From assembly GCA_016718315.1 (NCBI GenBank), contig JADKDV010000005.1, positions 124,001-188,000 on the forward strand: a stretch of 64,000 nt of DNA, in the 5' to 3' direction. The notes beneath the pieces were generated by a model. The model worked only from the letters and a program-made list of their open reading frames with translations, was not told the origin of the DNA and ran no database searches. Position 1 is the first letter of the stretch. Each line of letters begins with the position of its first letter. Positions 54,142 to 62,116 of this stretch are shown here, in pieces. This DNA is from Candidatus Obscuribacter sp. (lineage in GTDB: Bacteria > Cyanobacteriota > Vampirovibrionia > Obscuribacterales > Obscuribacteraceae). A program made the translations under genes and the position numbers.

Positions 54142-55166
54142 TGGCTGTTTGTCGCCTTCTTGAGCTTAAAGGTACTTGTAATCGCAGCAAATTCTTTATC
54201 CATTGCCGCTTTGTTGTCCATCGGGCAGAGTCCCTGGACGATGTAATAGTATCCGGCTGTGTCAAATAGCATTGCTTGATACACATATGACTGTTCGCCT
54301 GTTTTAATTTCTTTGGCAGTGGCTTTGATTTCGCGTCCTTTTAGTCCATCAATGACCATGTCGCGCTCGCTGTCCACTTTGAGATCGGTCATAGTTTCTA
54401 TGTTTTTTAGCCTGACCAGGGCAAATTCGGCGGGATTATCGATTTTGATAGCAGCAATAGATGGAGCAACAACTAATACGGCGGTCTTTTTGTCTGGTTT
54501 GTCAGTCGATGCTGCTAGCGGTTTGTAGATAAGAGCGTTTTGCAACCGTCTGGACTTCTTCAGTATGGAGCCGTCGCTAATGCTAAAGTTTAGACCCTCA
54601 TCCAGAGAAGGAGCTTTGGCTGTGGTATCGATAGCGATACTATACATCGCTTCTTTGAGCCTTTTGATTATGGACGGATCGGTATCTTCAGCTACGCTTG
54701 CCAAAACCAGATAGCAACAATTTTCGTCACCAAATAGGCGGGCGTATTTATTGAAATTTACGCCGTACATGCTCTGTTTGAATTCGATGGCTAGCCCAAG
54801 CAGGTTGCCTAGACTTTCGCTTTTACTGGCTGTCAAAATCATGCCGCGCTTTTCCATTGGCGCAGCCTGATAACTTGCCGAAAGCTTGCTAAAAGGAGCG
54901 CTAATTTCGGTGAGCATCAATGAAGCGTTGCTGTCTGGCTCGATATAGCCAGCAAAATTGGAGGCCTGGGCAAAGCCTGGCGGTGGCACAATGGTCATCC
55001 TAGTACCCGGTACACGCTGTGGTTTTGCCGATGGTAGGTTGGATTTGGCGGGCACAGGCTCTTTGCCCAATACTATTGTGCTTGAGCTACCGGCCAGTGC
55101 TGGGGTCAAGGCAAATAGTGCGGTGCCCAGGACCATGAGCCTGCTGTTTTTCCAATGACTACGCAA
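54138..55166 (-). CDS. Secreted protein with two PsbP/DcrB-like segments
   Basis: 342 residues with a signal peptide (hydrophobic LMVLGTALFALTPALAG). Two similar segments follow: RMTIVPPPGFAQASNFAGYI with a later YLVLASVAEDTD, and a second with FALVRLKNIETMTDLKVD and GYYYIVQGLCPMDN. The order (PPxG, membrane-like beta strands, then Y-x-I/L-x-x and a helix) resembles the Mog1/PsbP/DcrB fold; this is a weak structural inference. Translationally coupled to the next gene. Confidence 0.5.
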   Translation of the reverse strand: MRSHWKNSRLMVLGTALFALTPALAGSSSTIVLGKEPVPAKSNLPSAKPQRVPGTRMTIVPPPGFAQASNFAGYIEPDSNASLMLTEISAPFSKLSASYQAAPMEKRGMILTASKSESLGNLLGLAIEFKQSMYGVNFNKYARLFGDENCCYLVLASVAEDTDPSIIKRLKEAMYSIAIDTTAKAPSLDEGLNFSISDGSILKKSRRLQNALIYKPLAASTDKPDKKTAVLVVAPSIAAIKIDNPAEFALVRLKNIETMTDLKVDSERDMVIDGLKGREIKATAKEIKTGEQSYVYQAMLFDTAGYYYIVQGLCPMDNKAAMDKEFAAITSTFKLKKATNSQ

Positions 55167-55225
55167 AATTTTATGCCCCTGGCTAAATGACAGCTGGATT
55201 ATATCTCGCTTGCTATTTTAATAGG

Positions 55226-55948
55226 TCAATTTTGGTAGAGCTTTTTGACTGTTTGCTCAAAGCTTTCGCGCTGACATGTTCTAAAGAATTTGCCGGTGCC
55301 ATCCAGGTAAACCAGGCTGGGGTAGGCTTTTATGTCATATTTATGCTTGGCTTCAAAGTTGCCAGGATCTTCGCCATCGATGCGCTCAAACTGTATACGG
55401 TCTTTATACTGCTTACGAGCTTCTTCAAAACGGGGCTCAAACTCTTTGCAATATTTGCACCAATCGGCAAAGAAGAACAGTACCTTGCGCGGTTCTTTGC
55501 GCATTGATGGGGTGATTGGACCATTAAAAAGACCGGCCATATAGGCTGGGTCCTGGTTTTGCGGTGGTGTGGGTAAAATTTGCCCTTGATGCTGATGCAG
55601 TAAGGTTAAACCTTGCTTTGCTAGCTCGCCAAAGCTGCTTTCTGGGCTTTTGTGCACCAATTTTGTGTATTGGTGTCGGGCTGCCGTGTATTGACCGCTG
55701 GCTTGCAGGCTGAGGGCATAGTAGTAACGAGCCCGTATGTCGTCAGGATGATTGTTTAGGAATTTTTCTAGACTGTGAGCGGCTTTGCCAAAGTTTTTGC
55801 TCTCATACATGGCAATGCCTGACTCGGCCTCAAGCTCTGCCGTATCCGCGGCTCTTACAGCCAGCTGGCAAGTCGCCAGCGACGTTGTGGTAGCGCAAAA
55901 AAGAGTCAGGAAGTAAGTAGTAAAATACGTTTTGGGCTGGGTCTTCAA
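55226..55948 (-). CDS. Secreted TPR plus thioredoxin-domain protein
   Basis: 240 residues. Signal peptide, then TPR repeats (about 38-115: GIAMYESKNFGKAAHSLEKF, ARYYYALSLQASGQYTAARH) and a thioredoxin domain with VLFFFADWCKYCKEFEPRF (CxxC reads CKYC) and cis-Pro in IKAYPSLVYL. It probably works as a thiol oxidoreductase outside the cytoplasm. The TPR part resembles that of the calpain-like protein at 26576 in layout. Same strand as the two secreted proteins downstream. Confidence 0.8.
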   Translation of the reverse strand: MKTQPKTYFTTYFLTLFCATTTSLATCQLAVRAADTAELEAESGIAMYESKNFGKAAHSLEKFLNNHPDDIRARYYYALSLQASGQYTAARHQYTKLVHKSPESSFGELAKQGLTLLHQHQGQILPTPPQNQDPAYMAGLFNGPITPSMRKEPRKVLFFFADWCKYCKEFEPRFEEARKQYKDRIQFERIDGEDPGNFEAKHKYDIKAYPSLVYLDGTGKFFRTCQRESFEQTVKKLYQN

Positions 55949-56307
55949 TGTGATTTCCTCACCTTTGATTTACCACGCCTGGGGTGTTTTTCATCGTTAG
56001 GCGGCGCTTGCCTGACAAAAAGGTTTTAGTCGCACTTAATTTGTTTGGTTTGATTATTTGGCCGTTGATATACATCGCTCTGGTGTTTTCGCTTAAAAGA
56101 GTCGCAGAAGTGACAAGTGAGGCTGATTCTAGTGGTGCTGAATGACAGGGTGCTGGTTGGGGTGTGCCACTGATAGTGGTATCGTATTCTGGTTGACGCA
56201 GCCTTTTCTGGTTCGAAACTGGCTTTTAAGGGAAGAGAATTGATGAGATTGGTGAGGATTTGACATGACTGTTTTGTCCAAGAGCTGAGGCAAACTAAGA
56301 GGTGTAT
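55949..56307. other. Divergent intergenic region
   Basis: Between the TPR-thioredoxin gene (minus) and the membrane protein gene (plus); must hold both promoters. I see no clear hairpin or gene. Confidence 0.4.
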
Positions 56308-56910
56308 ATGGCTTACCGGACTAAGTGGCAAACCGCATTGAATAAAAGATCACTATGGCAAGCTCTTGTTTGGGTCAGTACTCTTGCTGCGTTGACTGTT
56401 AATCCGGTGCAAGCGCAATTAGAAGAGCAAGGAGTGGCTCGCGTCAATCAGATGAACAATCTGGAAGCGCTGCTCAATATTTGTGCCAATGGCACTGAGG
56501 TCATGGGCATAGTGGTTGTGCCAGAGCTATTTACCGCAGTGGTTATTGGACTTTTGATGAGACGCTATCGTTTTGCTGGATGGATGGCTGCATTTGCTGT
56601 GCTTGCACCTGCTTTTGGTTTGTTTAATCCAAACCTTGTAAATATGATCGTCTCCGCTATGCGCGATACGAGTGGCTCTGCTGCCGCGATAATAATTATG
56701 TTGTTAGTCGAAGTGGTGGTGCTGATTGTAGCGTTAGTTGGAATCATTGCCTTGCAGTTTTTGCCGACAATAATTGCTGTACGTCAGCATAAGCCCAATA
56801 AAAATCTGGTAATCGGACTCAATTTGGGTGGGTTGTTTTTGCCACCACTTGGGATTGCTGCTATGTGCTTTGCACTTAAGCAAGATGATGGCGCTATGCC
56901 AGTAGGATAA
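56308..56910 (+). CDS. Membrane protein with signal peptide, unknown
   Basis: 200 residues from ATG 56308 (AAGAGG seven bases before; a GTG at 56302 overlaps it). A signal-like helix ends in NPVQAQ, followed by an extracytoplasmic stretch and four hydrophobic helices (about 60-85, 88-112, 125-160, 165-185), then a short tail. Not recognised. Confidence 0.6.
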   Translation: MAYRTKWQTALNKRSLWQALVWVSTLAALTVNPVQAQLEEQGVARVNQMNNLEALLNICANGTEVMGIVVVPELFTAVVIGLLMRRYRFAGWMAAFAVLAPAFGLFNPNLVNMIVSAMRDTSGSAAAIIIMLLVEVVVLIVALVGIIALQFLPTIIAVRQHKPNKNLVIGLNLGGLFLPPLGIAAMCFALKQDDGAMPVG

Positions 56911-57204
56911 GTGTGTTTGCTGTAATGGAATTGCAAATTTGCTCGAAATATTTGCAATGCTAAAGTATTTACAGCATGTACCTGTGTTTGTAAAAAAGTC
57001 TGTAATTGTTGGCGCTGCTCATTGCATTGCAATGATTTTGTACAACCATGTAAGCCTCGCTATGGATGATGGTTAGAGGGTTTGCGTTAGATGATAAGTC
57101 GAGCCAGTGTACTTAGTGTTTTTCCCAGCCCTGGCATTGTATGTGGTGCATCTTAATAGATAGGTTTGGGCATCAACTCATCACATGTAGTTCATCAAAG
57201 GAAC

Positions 57205-57411
57205 ACCCCTCGACCTAAATCCACCAAGACATTGCTGTTGCAAAAGTCACACAGTTAGTGACCAGGGGTAGCATGATTAGTGGTAGTCAGGCGTGTAGTG
57301 TGTTGATTGGGCCAGGGCTGTACGACCAATTTATTGCTCGTTGACGGCACCTTGGCGCAAATAGCAAATCCGGCGACAGGCTCAGCCTGCTGCTAACAGG
57401 AGCTATTTGCG
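57205..57411 (+). promoter_or_regulatory. Structured leader upstream of the nucleoside phosphorylase gene
   Basis: In the 600-base gap 56911-57511. A perfect ten-pair stem CGCAAATAGC (57356-57365) / GCTATTTGCG (57402-57411) encloses CAGGCT (57377-57382) / AGCCTG (57384-57389), and 100 bases earlier ACCCCT (57205-57210) / AGGGGT (57264-57269) encloses GTCAC/GTGAC. Two nested elements in a row before a nucleoside-metabolism gene resemble a regulatory leader. No known riboswitch core is recognised. Confidence 0.35.
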
Positions 57412-57511
57412 ATGTTTATTTCAGACCAGCATCCGCCTCTGAAGTATCGCTTGTGCAAGCATCCGTTAGTGTCATGTCCAGTGCCTTCGCCTACGCCAAG
57501 GTACCAAAAAC

Positions 57512-58315
57512 ATGACCAAGCTTGCCAACAACAAAACCGCGACTAAGAGGGCTCTCCAACTCCAGGACGCGCTCAAAGTGCGCCCCAACACTGCCCTTCC
57601 CTTGTCTTTCTTCCAATCCAATATAATTGTCTGCACCGGTGAAGATCCCGGTGAATTGATTCATGCCATCAAGACCCTCTTCCCGGGTCATCGTCCGCGC
57701 CATCATCAGTACCGTTGTTATCAGGCCTGGAAGCTGCCTGGTGTGACGATTGTCATCTCTGGCATCGGCACTGGCTGTATGGAACCCATGATGTGGGAGC
57801 TGCTCGACCACAAGACTCTTGGAGACAAGCGTCCTCGTCGTCTGGCAATGATCGGCACTGCCGGCTATATCAGTGACTCGGGATTTGGAGAGGTTTACGT
57901 GGTCGACGGCGCTTACCCGGTAGGTTGCGCTATTCGGCTCTCCGACGAACATCTGCCTCTGCGCCCTAATTTTGCAAAGGTCGAAACACTCGGTCTGTCA
58001 ACGGCCATCGAGATGTCTACTGACCGCTACTTCACCTGCACTCCGGACATGAGCGATGAACGCAAGGTCTTTGCTAAGTCGTTTGATCCGCTGCTCGTCG
58101 AAGAACTCGAGAAATACTGGAAGCCCGGTCGGCTCATTTCTATGGAATCGGCGCAGTTTTATCACTTCGCCAAAGTGTTTGGGCTGCCCGATACTGAGTA
58201 CGTCGCGTTTCGCGGTGTGGCCAACCTGGCTGATCAGTTTGAGACCCAGGGTGACTACTCGCAAAAGGTTTTGATTGACGCCCTCAGGCATGCCGTCAAT
58301 CTGCTGAAGAAGTAA
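57512..58315 (+). CDS. Nucleoside phosphorylase family protein
   Basis: 267 residues. Marks of the PNP/UDP phosphorylase family: IIVCTGEDPGE, VTIVISGIGTGCMEP, MIGTAGYISDSGFGEVYVV (the GTAG phosphate-site segment), and the late SMESAQFYHFAKVFG with the MEsA substrate-binding motif, then AFRGVANLADQF. Splits nucleosides with phosphate into base and pentose 1-phosphate in related enzymes; substrate unclear. The ribosome site AAGG is close to the ATG. Confidence 0.75.
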   Translation: MTKLANNKTATKRALQLQDALKVRPNTALPLSFFQSNIIVCTGEDPGELIHAIKTLFPGHRPRHHQYRCYQAWKLPGVTIVISGIGTGCMEPMMWELLDHKTLGDKRPRRLAMIGTAGYISDSGFGEVYVVDGAYPVGCAIRLSDEHLPLRPNFAKVETLGLSTAIEMSTDRYFTCTPDMSDERKVFAKSFDPLLVEELEKYWKPGRLISMESAQFYHFAKVFGLPDTEYVAFRGVANLADQFETQGDYSQKVLIDALRHAVNLLKK

Positions 58316-58460
58316 GCACGGCCACTAGTTACGATGGAGTTGCGATTGTCTACGATTGCAACTCCATCGGTAAATTCTCGCAGCGGGTGTCTGGTCTTGC
58401 CTGCCACCTGTCCATTTTCACCCTGACGCAATCCTGCTCCAGAGTGGAGAGGTATTGCAT

Positions 58461-58808
58461 ATGAGGACTGCAATGTTCAAATCTCTGCGTTTTTCCAATT
58501 GGTCGACCTCTCTCAAGTGGGCCATTGCCATCGTCTCCACGATCGCTTTTCTGGCGCTTGGCGGTTTTAAGTTGCTGGTGGTACTCGTTATCTCCGGCTT
58601 TATGGCACTGCAGGTGCTCGTGCAAATTTGGCTGCCCATCCTGGCTGTGCTCGTCGCAGTCACCGCCTACGGAGCCTATCGGGGTTACAAAAACGGTACC
58701 GGTCCAGGGCGTAGCGCTCTGCGTGCTCTGTCCTGGACTCTCATTGCCGGTGTGGTTGTCGGGCTGTTGATCGGTCTGCGCATGGCGATGGAGCTGAGTG
58801 GACCGTAG
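58461..58808 (+). CDS. Small membrane protein, unknown
   Basis: 115 residues from ATG 58461, with GGAGAGG before it. Three hydrophobic helices (about 20-38, 42-66 and 86-108). It follows the phosphorylase by 145 bases and ends at a strong terminator. Not recognised. Confidence 0.6.
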   Translation: MRTAMFKSLRFSNWSTSLKWAIAIVSTIAFLALGGFKLLVVLVISGFMALQVLVQIWLPILAVLVAVTAYGAYRGYKNGTGPGRSALRALSWTLIAGVVVGLLIGLRMAMELSGP

Positions 58809-58830
58809 TGCTGGCATTGCCGGTAGTATC

Positions 58831-58870
58831 AATAACCGCTGCCGGAGTCTTTCGGCAGCGGTTATTTTGG
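58831..58870 (+). terminator. Strong rho-independent terminator
   Basis: AATAACCGCTGCCG (58831-58844) and CGGCAGCGGTTATT (58853-58866) form a perfect 14-pair stem with an eight-base loop, tail TTGG following the TTATT end. It lies 22 bases after the stop of the small membrane protein gene. Confidence 0.85.
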
Positions 58871-58943
58871 CGGTAGCTTGACTATTTACAATGCCGCGCT
58901 CTGGCTTGGCGACAAATTGTTTTTAGCTAGAAGGATGGAGTCT

Positions 58944-59732
58944 ATGGATCATCAGCCTTTGGCGATTGAAGTTGCCAGTGAAACCGATTTATCGACGACG
59001 GAAGCTGAATTGGATGCACTCAGGCAAGTTTTGGAGCTGTTAGGACCGGCTTGCACAAGTCAATGCCGACTCGGGAATCAGGCATCTGAATTTGTCAGAA
59101 CTTTTGCTCGATTGGATGCACAGCCACGACATGACACTGTGTTAGCATGGGATGAGATCCGTGCATTACCGGCGTTTGCAAGTGTTAACCAACTTCTGCG
59201 CAGGTCTGGTAAGTGTTTGGATGTGGCGCTGCATGAGATTGATTTTGCTATTGACGAGAGTCGCAAGCTGGGCAATGGACGCTTGCGTGCGAAGTATCTC
59301 GATCGTCTTAAGCGTCATCGAGATGAGACCATAAAACTGGTCAAGCTTTTTGAATTGGGCGAAGAGACCAGTAATACTCCTTTTGCAATTCGCCGAGATG
59401 TTCTCGTTTTTCTTCACGGTGAGCTGAGTGAAGTCCTGGCTGAACTCACGACCGTGCGCCGAATGTACAAGGATCGGTGGTTGCCTGAGGGATTTTATTC
59501 AGAGATCCTCAGCGTGGAAGCTGAGTTATTTCGCTTGCGCTCCCGGGTCGGGAAGTGGAGAGATAACCCCAGCCAAAAGCTTGCTATGAGCTACGGAAAA
59601 TGGATGAGCCAATTTACGCAGGCGACTATGGTAATCTCGAAGCTCATTAACAACATCAAGTATGAGATGCAGGAGCGTGGTTGCCCTATGGGCAACAGGC
59701 TCGGATTGATCAAGTTTTACAGATTCGACTGA
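58944..59732 (+). CDS. Helical protein, unknown
   Basis: 262 residues from ATG 58944, for which AAGGATGGAG is well placed; ATG 58935 and a TTG at 58878 are less likely. Almost all helical, with many Leu, Glu and Arg, no membrane helix, no signal peptide. No catalytic motif that I can name. Monocistronic, between two terminators. Confidence 0.6.
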   Translation: MDHQPLAIEVASETDLSTTEAELDALRQVLELLGPACTSQCRLGNQASEFVRTFARLDAQPRHDTVLAWDEIRALPAFASVNQLLRRSGKCLDVALHEIDFAIDESRKLGNGRLRAKYLDRLKRHRDETIKLVKLFELGEETSNTPFAIRRDVLVFLHGELSEVLAELTTVRRMYKDRWLPEGFYSEILSVEAELFRLRSRVGKWRDNPSQKLAMSYGKWMSQFTQATMVISKLINNIKYEMQERGCPMGNRLGLIKFYRFD

Positions 59733-59738
59733 AAGCAA

Positions 59739-59773
59739 GTTGGATTTGGATTAGTCTCTAATCCAAATCCAAC
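59739..59773 (+). terminator. Perfect hairpin directly after the helical protein gene
   Basis: GTTGGATTTGGATTA (59739-59753) pairs perfectly with TAATCCAAATCCAAC (59759-59773), a 15-pair stem with a five-base loop, six bases after the stop codon. It lacks a T run, so it may stabilise the 3' end. Confidence 0.6.
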
Positions 59774-59908
59774 TGCTTGCGGCTGGGAGTCATCCCCCTA
59801 CCGCAATTTTTTTAGTCGTTGATACTGTATGCGGTAGTGGAATTTGCGGATTGAGTACCTGACTCATTCGCCCTTTAACAACTATATGTATGGGTAGAGA
59901 GGGCAATT

Positions 59909-59994
59909 TAAAAAGATGAGCTTGTCGTTTTCCCTGTTGAGTACCAACCGCTCTGGGCAGTTGACTCAAATGGAAAAACGACAAGCATTTTTTT
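59909..59994. terminator. Bidirectional terminator between convergent genes
   Basis: GCTTGTCGTTTTCC (59920-59933) pairs with GGAAAAACGACAAGC (59972-59986) with one bulged A; an inner TTGAGT/ACTCAA stem extends it. T runs lie on both outer sides (59988-59994 plus; TCTTTTTT on minus). It separates the helical protein gene (plus) from the gene ending at 60005 (minus). The size would also suit a small RNA. Confidence 0.7.
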
Positions 59995-60004
59995 AGTTAG
60001 AAGC

Positions 60005-60727
60005 TCAGGACTTGCTTGAGAGCCATTCTTCCCAGTTAGGGAATTCTTGCCTGGCCTTCTTGTAATCTAGTTTGGTGCGCGTACGCATGTTATACAAAAA
60101 AGCCTCGCCGCCGTCCCGCTCCGTATTCTTGCACCAATCGAAGGCAACAGAATTGGCTTCACGTTTGGTCATGTACGGCTCGAACGGCGGCGTGCAGCCA
60201 TCCAGACTGGGACTGTTATGGTAGCGTGTTCCAGATTCCCGGCACTTTTCCAGCACTACCCATTCGCGAGGCTCTTCTGGCGGTGCCATGTAGTGTTCAT
60301 CTCGAATCCAGGTACCGCTCGAAACGCTTGGGCTGAAATAGAGATTACAGGCCTCCTTGTAGAGATCTTCTGCCGTGATTACATTGGCCCGCAAGACATA
60401 TCGATTTTCGTAAAATGCCCGGCAGTTCAATTCGAAGCGGCGCGCTTTTTGACAAGCTTCCCACAATGGCTGCAGCAACGGATGCATCAATTTTATTGCA
60501 TCGTTTGCCCTGGTTTCGGCGACAAAGAGAGCATGCTCGCGCTGGTAAAAAAGATTGGTCCCCTTTTCCCCCACCGAAAGGCAACCTTTATTGATACGCT
60601 CCGACTTGCACCTCTTAACCTCCTCTTTTGCCGCAGTCGCAGCTGCAAACGCGGTGAAAAGCGCGGTGTAACGAGCGTTCAGATTGGCAAGGGCTTTATC
60701 ATTGTTGGCGATGTAGAGATTCTTCAT
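60005..60727 (-). CDS. Helical soluble protein, unknown
   Basis: 240 residues from ATG 60727, with GGAGA seven bases before; the frame to 60811 is not needed. N-terminal half helical and Ala/Lys-rich, C-terminal half rich in Trp, Tyr, Glu and Arg. Cys residues scattered (no CxxC). No membrane helix. Not recognised. Monocistronic with a strong terminator. Confidence 0.55.
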   Translation of the reverse strand: MKNLYIANNDKALANLNARYTALFTAFAAATAAKEEVKRCKSERINKGCLSVGEKGTNLFYQREHALFVAETRANDAIKLMHPLLQPLWEACQKARRFELNCRAFYENRYVLRANVITAEDLYKEACNLYFSPSVSSGTWIRDEHYMAPPEEPREWVVLEKCRESGTRYHNSPSLDGCTPPFEPYMTKREANSVAFDWCKNTERDGGEAFLYNMRTRTKLDYKKARQEFPNWEEWLSSKS

Positions 60728-60890
60728 TTTCTTTCTCCATGCCTGATTGTTTGCACGAGCGCCTACAGGCATATGCGCTCGCGTCAGACAAGATGCACAC
60801 GCGCCGTCCATCGGAGTGATGGGCGGCGTTACATGCAGCTTGCGTGAGTGAAAAATTTAGTCTCGGCGGCACTCTGCCTTTGTCACTTGA

Positions 60891-61610
60891 TCAGTTGCTG
60901 TTTTGCCGATAGACGATTTCGAGGTCGCCCAGTGCAGAGCGACCTGACATGACCGTTTCTGTCAGCCAGGCATCAGGTTCGGAAGCCAGCTTCTGGGCAA
61001 CTCTTCTGGCTTGATGGATGACATCTGCGCTGGACTTTTGACTGGTCAGTCCAGCGTATTGATCGGCTGCACCAAGACCAAAGGACAGGGCGCCGACAAG
61101 AGTCAGTGGATCGCTGATAAGGCTGAGACCATGCAGGGTATCCAGTACGCAGTTGGCAGCACAGATAGCCTTAAGGTCAGCATTTTGCCAGTCGATATGC
61201 AGGTCCAGACCCAGGTTGTTGAGGACCCTGTAGCGAGCCTGGGGCAAATTGATATTGTCTTTGAGCGCAATCTTTTGTGCCAGTGGCTCGACCAGTCTGA
61301 GGGCAGATAGTGGACGCAAAAACGGACCGGAGCAACTCAGCGCTGCCACTGGCTTGGACCAGGCGAGCCATGCCAGTTGTTGCAGTCCCGTGGTCTTAGC
61401 TTTCGTCGGAATTTTGCTCAGAACTACTTTGAAGAAGCCTTTGTTGCGACTTGTTTTATGGCTTGCCCCCATGGCGGTTTTGGAATCTTTTGTGAGTCGG
61501 CAGAGTCGTTCTTCGAATGAGTCATTGAGACTGGGATTTTGTCTCAGTGTTGCAAGAAATGCTGCAAAGGTTGTCGCGAGTCCCAATTGTTCTTTTGGTA
61601 TCAAGTGCAT
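60891..61610 (-). CDS. Unknown soluble or membrane-associated protein
   Basis: 239 residues, ribosome site AGGAG before the ATG. Mixed helical protein with a moderately hydrophobic segment (about 160-180: LHGLSLISDPLTLVGALSFG). No known motif. The gene has a long (about 420 bases) upstream stretch with palindromes. Confidence 0.5.
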   Translation of the reverse strand: MHLIPKEQLGLATTFAAFLATLRQNPSLNDSFEERLCRLTKDSKTAMGASHKTSRNKGFFKVVLSKIPTKAKTTGLQQLAWLAWSKPVAALSCSGPFLRPLSALRLVEPLAQKIALKDNINLPQARYRVLNNLGLDLHIDWQNADLKAICAANCVLDTLHGLSLISDPLTLVGALSFGLGAADQYAGLTSQKSSADVIHQARRVAQKLASEPDAWLTETVMSGRSALGDLEIVYRQNSN

Positions 61611-62026
61611 TTTATAGCTCCTGAACTGTTTGCATTGTGAATTGGAAGTGCCTGTAGATAGATTGAATGTGTGCTTGTCCGTTTGACAATATCAGTCAAA
61701 AGAAGCAGGCAAAGAGTGCTGTGAATTATGGTGTTGCTGGTGACGCTAGATAAAACTATGTGGAAAGTTGAATTTATCCTGGCACAAGTATCAAGAGAAA
61801 AGAAAGTGGTTAATAGTGTAAATGCTAGCAATAGCCTTTGGAATTGATGTACAGAGCATAAATAGTATTAGTAAAGCTGCGCTAGCGGCGCCACTACCGG
61901 TAGTGGCTATGCAAAGAGGCAAAACGATTGCTCGCTTTGCCTCTTGAGGGTGTGGTGGGTGGTGTAAAGTCTCAGGTGTACTTAACTTACCAGAGCAGTA
62001 GTAACCATTTTGTAAATTGCGATTAC
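61611..62026. other. Intergenic region with palindrome and hairpin
   Basis: No supported gene. A perfect 18-base palindrome GCCACTACCGGTAGTGGC lies at 61890-61907, directly followed by AAGAGGCAAA (61914-61923) / TTTGCCTCTT (61936-61945), a ten-pair hairpin. The palindrome has no loop, which suits a protein-binding site; the hairpin could end a transcript on either strand. Confidence 0.45.
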
Positions 62027-62066
62027 TAAAAACAAGAGGAAGTTCCTGGGGAAACTTCCTCTTGTT
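62027..62066 (-). terminator. Terminator of nrdJ
   Basis: AACAAGAGGAAGTT (62031-62044) and AACTTCCTCTTGTT (62053-62066) pair perfectly over 14 bases. On the minus strand the stem is followed by TTTTAG. It lies 51 bases beyond the nrdJ stop codon in the shifted frame. Confidence 0.85.
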
Positions 62067-62116
62067 TATATGGCCCGTGAAGTAAGTCTCTACTAGCCCT
62101 CAGTTAAGTCCTGGAC

